Below the pieces are notes generated by a model that was not told where the DNA came from, ran no database searches, and saw only the letters and a list, made by a program, of their open reading frames with translations. This document shows positions 36,283-45,319 of a DNA stretch of 64,000 nt, piece by piece. A program made the translations under genes and the position numbers. Source of the DNA: CAWEHU01 sp963808965 (GTDB lineage: Bacteria > Pseudomonadota > Alphaproteobacteria > Acetobacterales > Acetobacteraceae); assembly GCA_963808965.1 (NCBI GenBank), contig CAWEHU010000004.1, positions 1-64,000 of the forward strand, in the 5' to 3' direction. Numbering within the stretch: position 1 is the first letter of the stretch; every line of letters begins with the position of its first letter.

Positions 36283-37548
36283 CTACGGTGCCGCGTCGGT
36301 TCGCGAACGCGGATGCTCCATAAAAAAGCGCAGCATCTGCCGTGTCGCGTCGGGCCCGCGCGGATCGGTGTAGGAACCGGCGAGGCTACCGCCGAACCAG
36401 CCATGGCCAGCACCATGGACGACCCATTGCTCGAACAAGGTGTTCCCGTTCGTCTTGATGTGCTGAATGCGGCTATAGGCGTAACCGCCGGGAACGCGGC
36501 CCTCCTCCACCTGCCTGGTCAGCGACATGGCCGCGGTCAACTGCGCGATGACCGCGTCCCCGTTATGCGGATGCACGACGGTATCGCGGTCGCCATGGAA
36601 CACGATCGCCGGAACGGTGCGGGAGCCTTGCTCCGCCGGAGCGCCGGCCAGAATGTCCATCCCGCCGCTCCCCTGTCGCATCGCGACGAAGGCCGACGAC
36701 AGGTCGTTCGCAGCCCCACAGGCCAGGCCCGAATGCACGCCGATCGCGGCATACAGATCGGGATAGACCCTGCCCATGACCGCCGCCGCCGCGGCTCCCG
36801 CTGACAAGCCCGCCACATAGACACGCTTTGGGTCGACCGAGTAGTCGCGCATCACTTTGCGCGTCATGCCGGCGATCAACGCCGGCTCGCCGCGGTCCCG
36901 CTGCTGATCGGCCCGATTGAACCAGTTCCAGCATTTCGAATGATTGGCTGCGGCGGTCTGCTCCGGATAGAGGACGAAGCAGGTCTGTTCTTCGGCGGCC
37001 GCGTTCATGCGCGTGCCGGCGGCGAAGTCGTCGGGCGACTGCGTGCAGCCGTGTAGCATGACGATCAGAGGGATCGCCTGCCCCCGGTAACCGCTGGGAA
37101 CGTACAGCTTGTAGGGGCGGCCGCCGGCTTGGTTGCTGAATGTCCCGGCTAGGAATTGTGCGCCGTCAGGCACGGGGGCAGGCGCCTCCCTGGGGCTCAA
37201 GCCGCCCGGGAGGTGGAACTCGCCGCGACTGGCCTGATTCAGAAAGCTGCGCAGCGCCGCGGGAATCGCGGCGTGCGGCGTGTCATCCGGAGCGGGAGCG
37301 GGCGAGGGAGGATTGGTTGCGCCGAAGTTAGGCCCATTGGGCGAGGAAGGATGGTTTGCTGTCTCGGGCGGCTCCGCGACCCCGTCGATCGTGGCGCGCT
37401 CGCCTGCGGCCGGCGGGCTGGCGCTGTGTGGCGCTGCGTTTCGCTGGAGCAATTGCTGCAGCAACGCCGTCGCTCGGGTAAGTCGGCCCGCGCCGGTCAG
37501 CCGGGTCGCCTCGAACATCTCGCGCTGCATGGGATGGATCATGGTCAT
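36283..37548 (-). CDS. PHB depolymerase family esterase
   Basis: 421-residue alpha/beta hydrolase. After a Pro/Ala-rich N-terminal part of about 125 residues the core has the oxyanion segment MLHGCTQSPDDFAAGT, nucleophile Ser249 in AGLSAGAAA, acid Asp in FHGDRDTVVHP and His in HGAGHGWFGGS. No signal peptide is visible, so it may be an intracellular or non-classically exported esterase of the LpqC/PhaZ type. The substrate could be polyhydroxybutyrate or a feruloyl/acetyl ester. A CopG-type gene follows upstream, on the same strand. Confidence 0.9.
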   Translation of the reverse strand: MTMIHPMQREMFEATRLTGAGRLTRATALLQQLLQRNAAPHSASPPAAGERATIDGVAEPPETANHPSSPNGPNFGATNPPSPAPAPDDTPHAAIPAALRSFLNQASRGEFHLPGGLSPREAPAPVPDGAQFLAGTFSNQAGGRPYKLYVPSGYRGQAIPLIVMLHGCTQSPDDFAAGTRMNAAAEEQTCFVLYPEQTAAANHSKCWNWFNRADQQRDRGEPALIAGMTRKVMRDYSVDPKRVYVAGLSAGAAAAAVMGRVYPDLYAAIGVHSGLACGAANDLSSAFVAMRQGSGGMDILAGAPAEQGSRTVPAIVFHGDRDTVVHPHNGDAVIAQLTAAMSLTRQVEEGRVPGGYAYSRIQHIKTNGNTLFEQWVVHGAGHGWFGGSLAGSYTDPRGPDATRQMLRFFMEHPRSRTDAAP

Positions 37549-37660
37549 GGTTTTCCGTGCTTGGAAGCGACCCAGGCACCTCGTTTGGAGCCAGATCGGT
37601 TCCTCTATGACAATGTCGACGGTGGGGGATGCTGACCCGCGGCGATGCGCCGCTCTCTGT

Positions 37661-38080
37661 TCAGCGCATCCGATCGCTCAGGGCGGCTTTGACCTCGGGG
37701 CTGGCCTGCAAAGCGCCCAGCACGGAGACCGAGCCGATCGTGGCGCGGGCGAGCTCGGGGGTGACATCCGCGGCGATGCTGGCCAGCCCCACAACATTGA
37801 TCCTTAGGATCTGCCCAGCCTTCCGGGCCTCCTCGAGATCTCCCCGGCTGTAGTGCCGCAGACCGAGATCCAGCGTTTTTCGCGCGATTGATTGCCGGAC
37901 CACCTCGGCGTGCCGTTCAAGCTGGTTGCGAATGGCCGTACGGATGAAGTCTGTCCGGTTGGAGTAGAACCCTTCCTGCACCATGAGGTCGATCTGGCCC
38001 AGGTCCACGTAGCCGAGGTTGATGGTGATTTTCTCGCTATCGGCCGCCTTCGATCGCAGCTCATGCACGTTGCTGGCCAT
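37661..38080 (-). CDS. CopG/ribbon-helix-helix family protein
   Basis: 139-residue protein. Residues 15-55 form a ribbon-helix-helix DNA-binding unit (KITINLGYVDLGQIDLMVQE followed by GFYSNRTDFIRTAIRNQLER). The rest is an alpha-helical extension. ATG 38080 is preferred over 38101 because the shorter form fits the N-terminus of RHH proteins. It lies just upstream of the PHB-depolymerase-like gene on the same strand (112 bases apart) and may regulate it. Confidence 0.8.
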   Translation of the reverse strand: MASNVHELRSKAADSEKITINLGYVDLGQIDLMVQEGFYSNRTDFIRTAIRNQLERHAEVVRQSIARKTLDLGLRHYSRGDLEEARKAGQILRINVVGLASIAADVTPELARATIGSVSVLGALQASPEVKAALSDRMR

Positions 38081-38265
38081 CACCGTCCATCCTCTCGCCA
38101 TCCAGCTCGGATGGTAAAATGGTCAGGATGGTTCCGCTTTCAAGAGCCGCGAAGCCGCCGCTCTTCCGATAGAACTGCCGGGCTCTCAGCCATGGTTGAG
38201 TGGGAAGGTGAGTAGTGACCGGCAGCCCAGGTTCAGAATACGTGTAAACTGGTCGAGGGGCCCGC

Positions 38266-39912
38266 ATGCAGCGTATGACCACGGCTGAGGCAACGATCGA
38301 GAGTCTGGTCCGCCACGGGATCGACACCCTCTACGCCGTGCCCGGCGTCCACAACGATCATCTGTTCGATGCCGCGCACCGAGCGAGCGATCGGTTCCGC
38401 GTGATTCACGCGCGCCATGAGCAGACCGCGGCCTACATGGCGCTCGGCGCGGCGCTCGTCACGGGCAGGCCGCAGGCCTTCGCCGTCGTACCTGGCCCCG
38501 GACTGCTGAACGCCTCCGCCGCATTGCTGACGGCCTATGGGATGGGCGCCCCGGTGGTGGCGCTGGTCGGGCAGATCCCCAGTTTCGCGATCGAGCGGGG
38601 GCATGGACATCTGCACGAGATCCCCGACCAGCTCGGATTGCTGCGGCACCTGACGAAATATGCCGCCCGTATCCGCGCGCCGCACGAGGCGCCGCTGCTG
38701 GTCGCCGAGGCGATCCGGAGCGCCCGGTCCGGCCGCCAGCGTCCGGTCGCACTGGAATGCGCGATCGACACCTGGGGTGAATCAGGACCGGTCGCATTCC
38801 CGCCTATCGAGCCCCCGCTCGTGCCGCCGGTGGATATGGCGGCGGTCGAGCGGGCCGCCGGTATTCTCGGCAAAGCGGAGCGGCCCCTCGTGGTGGTCGG
38901 CGGAGGCGCGATTGATGCCGCGCCGGAGGTGCAGCGGGTGGCCGAGATGATCGAGGCTCCCGTCGCGTCCTTCCGCCGCGGCCGGGGCGTGCTCCCGACC
39001 ACGCACCGACTCGCCATCTCCTTCACCGAGGGACACCGGCTCTGGCAGCACGCCGACGCCGTCCTGGCGATCGGCACGCGGCTCTACTGGCAAGAGAGCA
39101 ACTGGGGGGTGGACGCGAGCCTGCCCGTGGTTCGGCTCGACATCGATCCCGACGAGCCGGCCCGCTTCCGCCCGCCCGCCTGCGCCCTGGTCGGGGATGC
39201 CGCCACGGTTCTGCGAGCACTCCTCGCCGTCTTACCGCAACACAATCGTCCCCGGACCGCCGCCGATATCGGCTCCGTTCGCGCCTGGTTTACCGAACGG
39301 CTCGGCCGGCTGGAGCCGCAACTGAGCTTTCTGCGGTCGATCCGCGCCGCCTTGCCCGATGACGGCATTTTCGTTGAGGACGTCACGCAGCTCGGTTTCG
39401 TGAGCCGCTTGGCCTTGCCGGTCACCCGGCCGCGCACGTTCCTGTCCCCCGGCTACCAGGATAATCTCGGCTGGGCGTACGGGGCCGCGCTGGGCGCGCA
39501 GGCCGCGCTGCCCGGTCGCAAGGTGCTGGCGATCGCCGGCGACGGCGGGTTCCTCTATCAGGCGAGCGAGCTCGCGACCGCGGTGCGACATCGCTTGCCG
39601 GTGGTCGTCGTCGTTTTCGATGATGGCGCATTTGGGAACGTGCGTCGTATTCAGGCGGAACAGTCCGGCAATCGGCTGATCGGTTGCGACCTGGCGAACC
39701 CCGATTTCGTTGCATTCGCCCGTAGCTTCGGGGCGGCCGCGTTCCGGGCTGACACGCCGCCAGCGCTGGAGCAGGCGCTGCGTGAGGCATTCGCCCTCAA
39801 TTCGCCGGCGCTCGTGCATGTGAAAGTCGGCGAGATGCCAAGCCCCTGGGACATGATCCTGCTGCCGCGCGTCCGCGGCTCAGGCGAGGCGGCGCGGCCG
39901 CCTTTGCCGTGA
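38266..39912 (+). CDS. Thiamine-diphosphate enzyme, acetolactate-synthase-like
   Basis: 548-residue ThDP enzyme of the acetolactate synthase/benzoylformate decarboxylase superfamily. The activating Glu52 is in HARHEQTAAYMA. The ThDP/Mg motif is GDGGFLYQASELATAVRHRL followed by the Asp-Gly-Ala-Phe-Gly-Asn segment. The central FAD- or spacer-type domain is present. No regulatory-subunit gene is adjacent, so this is unlikely to be the biosynthetic IlvB. A catabolic 2-keto acid decarboxylase or carboligase is likely. Start ATG 38266 or the nearby in-frame ATG 38275. Confidence 0.88.
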   Translation: MQRMTTAEATIESLVRHGIDTLYAVPGVHNDHLFDAAHRASDRFRVIHARHEQTAAYMALGAALVTGRPQAFAVVPGPGLLNASAALLTAYGMGAPVVALVGQIPSFAIERGHGHLHEIPDQLGLLRHLTKYAARIRAPHEAPLLVAEAIRSARSGRQRPVALECAIDTWGESGPVAFPPIEPPLVPPVDMAAVERAAGILGKAERPLVVVGGGAIDAAPEVQRVAEMIEAPVASFRRGRGVLPTTHRLAISFTEGHRLWQHADAVLAIGTRLYWQESNWGVDASLPVVRLDIDPDEPARFRPPACALVGDAATVLRALLAVLPQHNRPRTAADIGSVRAWFTERLGRLEPQLSFLRSIRAALPDDGIFVEDVTQLGFVSRLALPVTRPRTFLSPGYQDNLGWAYGAALGAQAALPGRKVLAIAGDGGFLYQASELATAVRHRLPVVVVVFDDGAFGNVRRIQAEQSGNRLIGCDLANPDFVAFARSFGAAAFRADTPPALEQALREAFALNSPALVHVKVGEMPSPWDMILLPRVRGSGEAARPPLP

Positions 39913-39951
39913 AGCGATGCGTAGGGCTCGCACACGCCATCGGGCGGAGGT

Positions 39952-39983
39952 GCGGGTGAGTGAAGCTCACTTTTCCCACCCGC
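39952..39983. terminator. Stem-loop between convergent genes
   Basis: GTGAG-TGAAG-CTCAC at 39956-39970 is followed by TTTT, a short rho-independent signal for the plus-strand ThDP gene. A larger alternative stem, GCGGGTG with CACCCGC (39952-39958 and 39977-39983), encloses it. It overlaps the stop of the minus-strand DUF1989 gene. Confidence 0.5.
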
Positions 39984-40815
39984 CCTTCTCTACATGCAGC
40001 CCGTGGAGTCCCTTGTACGGTGCGACCTCGGGTGGTTTCCAGCCTTTCAACAGGGTGTCGTCGAGACGATAAACTTCGACCCCAAGCGGACGGCACACGT
40101 CGATAGGATCGCGTGCGTCCGGCCCCCACATCGGTACGGAGAGATCGCCGCCCGGACAGGTGGAGAGCGCGCACAGCAGATCGATCTCGGCGAAAAACTC
40201 CAGATAGTCGCCCTTCTTCGCCGGGCAAGCCCGCATGAAATACATATCCTGACTGTTGAGCCCCGTGCACTGGAACACATTCAGCACGTCGTGTACATCG
40301 AACTCGGTCAGTCCATACGGAGCAATCGCGCGAGTCAGATTGGAATGACAGTGGAAGTGAAAATCTTCACCAGTCAGTAGCTTGTTCACGTAGGGGTCGC
40401 AGCGCGTACCGAGCAGGTCATGCACGCGGCCGCCGTATTCGTCCACGCCATAATCGGCGAGGCTGTCGTCGGTAATCGTTACCAGCGGCCGCAAATACGG
40501 CAAGGTCGACCACAGGCGGTCGTAGGTGCTGACATGCGCTCCTTGCAACTGGCGGGTCCGGGCGGCCCAGAGGCGTTCGCGCGGATTGTGCAAATTCCAG
40601 ATATTGAGGTCGCCGACCTGTGGTCCCTCGACGGTCACGATACGAAATACGTGGCTCGCGGGTACGCGCCAAGCGCGTCCGGTACGGATCGGGATGACGA
40701 AGCGCTCGACGAGAGTGCGCGCCTCTTGGCTTTGCGCGATGCGTTGATAGAAGGCTTGATCCACCGCTAGGGCCGATCCTTTGGACACCTGATATGCGGC
40801 GGGGAAATCTGGCAT
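39967..40815 (-). CDS. DUF1989 (urea-carboxylase-associated) family protein
   Basis: 282-residue protein of the DUF1989 family, often found with urea carboxylase or amino-acid-derived carbon pathways. Family marks: VTVEGPQVGDLNIWN, LLGTRCDPYVNKLL, HCHSNLTRAIAPYGL, DVLNVFQCTGLNSQDMYFM and GDYLEFFAEIDLLCALSTCP. His/Cys residues in these segments probably bind metal. No urea carboxylase or allophanate hydrolase gene is in the window, so its job here is unknown. Confidence 0.85.
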   Translation of the reverse strand: MPDFPAAYQVSKGSALAVDQAFYQRIAQSQEARTLVERFVIPIRTGRAWRVPASHVFRIVTVEGPQVGDLNIWNLHNPRERLWAARTRQLQGAHVSTYDRLWSTLPYLRPLVTITDDSLADYGVDEYGGRVHDLLGTRCDPYVNKLLTGEDFHFHCHSNLTRAIAPYGLTEFDVHDVLNVFQCTGLNSQDMYFMRACPAKKGDYLEFFAEIDLLCALSTCPGGDLSVPMWGPDARDPIDVCRPLGVEVYRLDDTLLKGWKPPEVAPYKGLHGLHVEKGGWEK

Positions 40816-40866
40816 CGGCTGCTTCCTGGATTAACGCTGTGTACCGGGCCTCGTTACGGAGAGCCG

Positions 40867-41757
40867 CTATTCGCCGGCTCGCGCGAGCTCGGAAAGGCGA
40901 TCGGCCAAGCGGTTCAGCTCCCATTTCCGCGCCAGAGCCGCAGCTTCCGCCCAAGTGGGTATCTGGTCATCGATGGGGGGAAGAGGAGCCGAGGCGTCCA
41001 TGGTGGCGATCCAGCGGTAGAGCCGAAGCTTCTCCGCGTGCGTTGGGAACCGGCCGGCCGCGAGCACGCCCTCGAGCGTCCCGCACTTGCGCAGGAGGCT
41101 CGCGGCGCTCTTGGGGCCCACGCCCGGAGCGCCCGGCAGCTTGTCCGAGGGGTCGCCGCGGAGCGCTATGAAATCGGGTACTTGCTTCGGGTCTACACCG
41201 TACCGCTCGTGCACCTCAGCCGGCCCGATGCGTGCCATCTCGCCAGCCCGCACCGGGTGAATGATCGTGGTCGACTCCGACGCTAGCTGAAAGGCGTCGC
41301 GATCGCCGCTCGCCACGATCGCAGTCCCACCGCGCCGCTCCTCTTCCGCGACCGCGGCGGCAAGAAAATCGTCCGCCTCGTAGCCAGCCGCCTTCGCGAT
41401 CGCGAACCCGCACGCGGCGACGAACTGCGGCAGCACTTCCAGCTGATCGACGAGTTCCTCGTCGAACTCACGTCCGCCTTGGTACTCTTGGAACGCTTGA
41501 TGCCGGTAGGTGGGAGCATCCAGCGTGTCCCAGCCGACAAGCACCGCTCGGGGCTTTTCGCTGTCGTACAGCCGAAGCAGGAAGTTCGCGAAGCCGACGA
41601 TCGCCCCGGCGCCCTTGTTGCCGTGCCGGCGAATCGTCTTGGGCAGTCCATGGTACGAGCGATGCGCGAAGGAGTCGCCGTCTATCACAAGCAGCGGCCG
41701 GCTCGACAGCGCGCTCTCCCGCACACTCACCCTCCCTTCCCCTCCACGCAGTTCCAT
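40867..41757 (-). CDS. Stand-alone 5'-3' exonuclease (FEN/PIN-like)
   Basis: 296-residue nuclease like the N-terminal domain of DNA polymerase I, but without a polymerase. Metal-binding acidic residues are seen in LLVIDGDSFAHRSYHG, VLVGWDTLDAPTYR, YEADDFLAAAVAEEE and IVASGDRDAFQL. A helix-hairpin-helix for DNA binding is GAPGVGPKSAASLL. It would process flaps or RNA primers. Start ATG 41757; a later start near residue 11 (GTG) is possible. It is a single gene. Confidence 0.9.
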   Translation of the reverse strand: MELRGGEGRVSVRESALSSRPLLVIDGDSFAHRSYHGLPKTIRRHGNKGAGAIVGFANFLLRLYDSEKPRAVLVGWDTLDAPTYRHQAFQEYQGGREFDEELVDQLEVLPQFVAACGFAIAKAAGYEADDFLAAAVAEEERRGGTAIVASGDRDAFQLASESTTIIHPVRAGEMARIGPAEVHERYGVDPKQVPDFIALRGDPSDKLPGAPGVGPKSAASLLRKCGTLEGVLAAGRFPTHAEKLRLYRWIATMDASAPLPPIDDQIPTWAEAAALARKWELNRLADRLSELARAGE

Positions 41758-41999
41758 GGCAGGCCATTATCGGTTTCCTCATGGTGCGTCTATGCCGCCG
41801 CACGTAGGGCAGCGGCCGAGTGACGGGTTCCCAGAGAGGCTCAATCAGGGATCATGATGCTTTCGTCGAAAGAAGTCGGGCTGCTCGGCCTGGCGGCTAG
41901 CTTAGGGTGCGAGCACCTAACGAGTTGAGACACGGTCGACGGAGGTGCGCAGCCTAGTTGGACCATAGCCCAGTTGCCGCAGCGAGCGAAACGCTGACC
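41758..41999. other. Intergenic stretch
   Basis: About 240 bases between the exonuclease start and the end of the LysR gene. I see a short open frame of 24 codons at 41853-41927 with no supporting evidence, and no clear terminator or RNA. Confidence 0.4.
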
Positions 42000-42950
42000 T
42001 CACCTGCCATTGTCCCTGGCCTTGCGAAGGTCCACGTCAGCGATGCCCTGTGTGACTGACCGCGCTCCTTCGTCCAGCTCAGATAGAAATGCAGCGCAGG
42101 CGGGCGTAAGAGGCCGGCCCGCCCTGGTAACAATGCCCAGTCTCCGGGTGATAATTGGCCGAATGAGACGTCGCACTGAGAGCCCGGCCACCCCCAAGAT
42201 TGGAAGCGTCAATTCCGGTAGCGCGGTGATGCCAAGACCGGCCATCACTAGGTTGCCGGTCGTTGCTAGGTGCGCGCATTCGAACAGCTGCTTCACTGTC
42301 AGGCCAGCCTGGAGAAAGGCCGCATCCGTCATGCGCCGTACGCTGCTCGCCGGCGACATGGCCACGAATGGATGCTCCCGGAACACCGACCATGGGACTG
42401 GCCCGCCATTCGCGAGCGGGTCGTCAGAGCGGCAGACCAGACAGAAATCGTCGGTCAGCAGCGGGCGATACGAGAGTTTCGGCATGGGCTCCGGCTTAAT
42501 CGTCAGCCCGAAATCGGCGGCGCCCTCCATCACGGAGGCGATCACGGGCGCCGATAGGCAATCCCGGATCAGCACTTCGATACACGGGAAGTTTTGCCGG
42601 AACCGGGCGATCGCTCGCGGCAGGATGATCGCCGCTATTGACGGCAAGGCGGCGATGGCAATCCGGCCCCGCTGCCCTTCAATGAATTGAGCGAGCTCCC
42701 CGAACTCCGAGTCGAATTCGAGCGCGATGCGCCTCGCGATGGGCCGCAGCTCGATCCCAACGGGCGTCAGCTCGACATGCCGCGTATCGCGATAAAAGAG
42801 CTGCGCACCAATCGTCCGCTCAGCGCTCCTGATTGCCCGACTCAGCGAGGGCTGCGAAATGCCGAGCGCCAGAGCCGCGTTGCTGAAAGATCTCGTTTCG
42901 GCCAAATGCAGGAATGCCAGAAGCTGCTGCAAAGTCAATTTCATACGCAT
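42000..42950 (-). CDS. LysR family transcriptional regulator
   Basis: 316-residue LysR protein. Residues 3-62 are the winged helix (LQQLLAFLHLAETRSFSNAA and LGISQPSLSRAIRSAERTIG). The effector domain follows with GRIAIAALPSIAAIILPRAI and EGAADFGLTIKP. It is divergent from the tannase-family esterase gene, with a palindrome 40 bases upstream of its start, and is the likely regulator of that gene and the carrier and AtuA-like genes after it. Confidence 0.93.
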   Translation of the reverse strand: MRMKLTLQQLLAFLHLAETRSFSNAALALGISQPSLSRAIRSAERTIGAQLFYRDTRHVELTPVGIELRPIARRIALEFDSEFGELAQFIEGQRGRIAIAALPSIAAIILPRAIARFRQNFPCIEVLIRDCLSAPVIASVMEGAADFGLTIKPEPMPKLSYRPLLTDDFCLVCRSDDPLANGGPVPWSVFREHPFVAMSPASSVRRMTDAAFLQAGLTVKQLFECAHLATTGNLVMAGLGITALPELTLPILGVAGLSVRRLIRPIITRRLGIVTRAGRPLTPACAAFLSELDEGARSVTQGIADVDLRKARDNGR

Positions 42951-43484
42951 TGGCTATCGACTTATACCTTTCGTGCCAGTCCAGAATAGCTTAACGTCGC
43001 GTTAACCCATAGAGGCACCGGCGACATTCGCGCCCAACGATTTAGAGGATGAGAGCTAGCCGCCGGGAACGGCCGACCGTCGTCGGCTCGCGCCTGAGAT
43101 GGATCGATGCCTCAGGCTCGACGGCTCCGCACACAGCAAAACGAGGGAGAAAACCATTCAAGGAAGCATCCCCGATCGTCCGGATATGGGCACGAGCGGC
43201 CAGCTAGTCGCCCTATGTCGTCTGTTCGCGACGACACTGCTTGCAAGTACTGCGATCGGCAGTAACCGCGGCTTTGCCGACCGGTCGTGCCTTTACTTCC
43301 CCTCTGCCCAACCCCGCAGAAGGCCTACTGCGAGCGACGATCGCGGCGGACAGTTTCGTCTGCGATAGCGACTCTAATCCGCATCCGATCCTGTTTTGAA
43401 CGCCAGAATACCGGCCGAGCAAAACCGCACTGAGATGCCGGGAGCAATGCCGAGGCCACACCTGATAGAAGGAAATGTCCTCAC
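42951..43484. other. Long regulatory intergenic region
   Basis: 534 bases between LysR and the esterase gene. It holds the palindrome at 42991-43005 and a possible ribosome site (GAAGGAA) near 43469. A plus-strand open frame at 43099-43368 has no recognisable domain and I do not call it a gene. Confidence 0.5.
42991..43005. promoter_or_regulatory. LysR-type binding palindrome
   Basis: TTAACG-TCG-CGTTAA is a perfect 6-base inverted repeat and contains the T-N11-A core of LysR boxes. It is 41 bases upstream of the lysR start and about 480 bases before the esterase start. This fits autoregulation, with more distant control of the esterase. Confidence 0.6.
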
Positions 43485-45203
43485 ATGAAACGCCCTCGAA
43501 CGACACCGGACCGGCCGCTAAGCGCCGCGGGTCAGCTGGTCAGGGCCGGCATCCCGGCCGCAGTCGCCCTGCTCGCCGCCACCATGCTTACCAACCCCGC
43601 GCGGGCGGCCACTGGTGATTGTCAGAGCCTCGCATCGAACTCAGTGGCCAACACCCAGATCACCACAGCGCAAACGATCGCCGCCGGTTCCTTCACACCA
43701 CCGGGCAGCAGCACGCCGATCACGCTCAGCGTCCCGGTCTGCCGCGTCGTTGCGACCGTAAGCACCCGGCCGAGCGAGCAGGTGGGCATCGAGGTTTGGC
43801 TGCCCGCCTCCGACTGGAATGGCCGTTTCGAGGGCCTCGGCTCCGGCGGCTTCGGCGGCTCGATCAATTACACCGCGCTCGCCGCCGCCGCCGCCCGCGG
43901 CTTCGCCACCGCCAACACTGATACAGGCCACGTGGGCGGCTCCAGTGGCGCAATCGGCCAAACGCTGCCCTGGGTCCAGAATCCTGTCACTTTGCGTGAC
44001 TGGGGCCACACCTCGATCCATCTTATGACGCGCGCCGCGCAGGCCATCATCCAGGATTTCTACGGCCAAGCCTCGGCATTTTCCTATTACGAAGGGTGCT
44101 CGACTGGCGGCGCGGAGGCGATGGAGGAGGCCGAGTTTTATCCAAAGGACTATGATGGGATCCATGCCGGTTCGCCGGGCATGGACTACAGCCACTTGAT
44201 GGAGAGTTTTCTCTGGGGCGCGCTGTTGCCCGCCAAAGATCCCGCCGCCACCCTGAACGCCGCCGCGCTGACCTTGCTGAACAACACGGTTCTGCAACAA
44301 TGTGGCGGAGCACAGGCCGTGCAGGCCCGCTACCTCCTCGATCCGCGTGACTGCCATTACGATCCGGCGCAGCTCCTGTGCCAAGCCGGCCAGGACCCGA
44401 GCACCTGTCTCACGGCCGACCAGGTCTCGGAGACCAAGCGTCTTTACAGCCCGGTGACCGATCCGCGGACCGGCCTGGATCTCTACCCGGGCTTCGCCCG
44501 TGGCAGCGAGAGTCAGTGGTCGCTGATCCAGGGCGCGCTGGTGCCGTCCTTTGCTCAGCCGCTGCTGGCCAATGCGGTCTTCAACAATCCGAACTGGGAC
44601 TGGACCACGTTCGACTTCGACCGCGACGCGGCGCTCGTGGACCGAGTGCTCAGCCCGGTCATCAACGCGACCAGCCCGGATCTGAGGGCCTTCGCCGCGC
44701 ATGGGGGTAAGCTGCTCATGACGCAGGGCTGGGCCGATGCGTTGAACGCCCAGACCCTCCCGATCGAGTATTTCAACAGTGTCCTGGCCTTACAGGGATC
44801 GCTGGAGCGGACGCAGGCGTTTTTCCGGTTGTTCATGGCCCCCGGCATGAGCCATTGCGGCGGCGGGCCGGGTCCGAACACGATCGGCGGTTCCGCCCCG
44901 CCGACCTCCCCAACGCCCGAGCGCGACGTGGTCGCCGCGCTCGAGGCGTGGGTCGAGAACGGCCAGGCGCCGGCTTCACTGATCTCGACCAAATATGTCA
45001 ACGATACCCCGCCCGCCGTGGCGCGCGAACTGACACTCTGCCCCTATCCGCAGGTGGCACGTTTCGCCGGCGGCGACCCGACCCAGGCCGCCAGCTATCG
45101 CTGCACCCCGGACGACGATGATTTCGCCAAGGATCTCGCCGACGAGGTGAGCCATATCGCAACCGACCTGAGAATCGGCGACCCTGCGAACTTGCCGAAC
45201 TGA
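43485..45203 (+). CDS. Tannase/feruloyl esterase family protein
   Basis: 572-residue exported esterase. A signal peptide (AAVALLAATMLTNPARA) is followed by the tannase fold. The family's Cys-Ser-Asp-His-Cys arrangement is visible: Cys205-Ser206 in YEGCSTGGAEAM, Asp in TQGWADALN, and His-Cys in GMSHCGGGPG. Extra cysteines suggest further disulfides. Expected substrates are gallate, ferulate or other phenolic esters, or terephthalate monoesters. It is followed by a terminator and then the CitMHS carrier. Confidence 0.92.
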   Translation: MKRPRTTPDRPLSAAGQLVRAGIPAAVALLAATMLTNPARAATGDCQSLASNSVANTQITTAQTIAAGSFTPPGSSTPITLSVPVCRVVATVSTRPSEQVGIEVWLPASDWNGRFEGLGSGGFGGSINYTALAAAAARGFATANTDTGHVGGSSGAIGQTLPWVQNPVTLRDWGHTSIHLMTRAAQAIIQDFYGQASAFSYYEGCSTGGAEAMEEAEFYPKDYDGIHAGSPGMDYSHLMESFLWGALLPAKDPAATLNAAALTLLNNTVLQQCGGAQAVQARYLLDPRDCHYDPAQLLCQAGQDPSTCLTADQVSETKRLYSPVTDPRTGLDLYPGFARGSESQWSLIQGALVPSFAQPLLANAVFNNPNWDWTTFDFDRDAALVDRVLSPVINATSPDLRAFAAHGGKLLMTQGWADALNAQTLPIEYFNSVLALQGSLERTQAFFRLFMAPGMSHCGGGPGPNTIGGSAPPTSPTPERDVVAALEAWVENGQAPASLISTKYVNDTPPAVARELTLCPYPQVARFAGGDPTQAASYRCTPDDDDFAKDLADEVSHIATDLRIGDPANLPN

Positions 45204-45240
45204 GGCTAAGCTGGAGTTCGGACGGCAATCCCGAAAACAT

Positions 45241-45276
45241 GGAGTCCGGCTTTGCCGGGCTCCCGCTGTTTTGCTT
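45241..45276 (+). terminator. Rho-independent terminator after the esterase
   Basis: GGAGTCCGGC-TTT-GCCGGGCTCC (one G-T pair) is followed by CGCTGTTTTGCTT. The stem of ten pairs begins 37 bases after the esterase stop, so the CitMHS gene probably has its own promoter or relies on read-through. Confidence 0.65.
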
Positions 45277-45319
45277 CGCCAGCTGTTGTTGATTTTAGCC
45301 CAAAGCTGAGGACCTGCTC

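Noticed and set aside
34994..36373. 459-codon plus-strand frame rich in Glu, Gln and Arg
   Set aside because: Antisense to the antiporter; its repeated charged residues mirror the hydrophobic codons of the real gene.
43099..43368. 89-codon frame in the LysR-esterase gap
   Set aside because: No ribosome site, no domain, Arg/Ser-rich tail; kept as intergenic.
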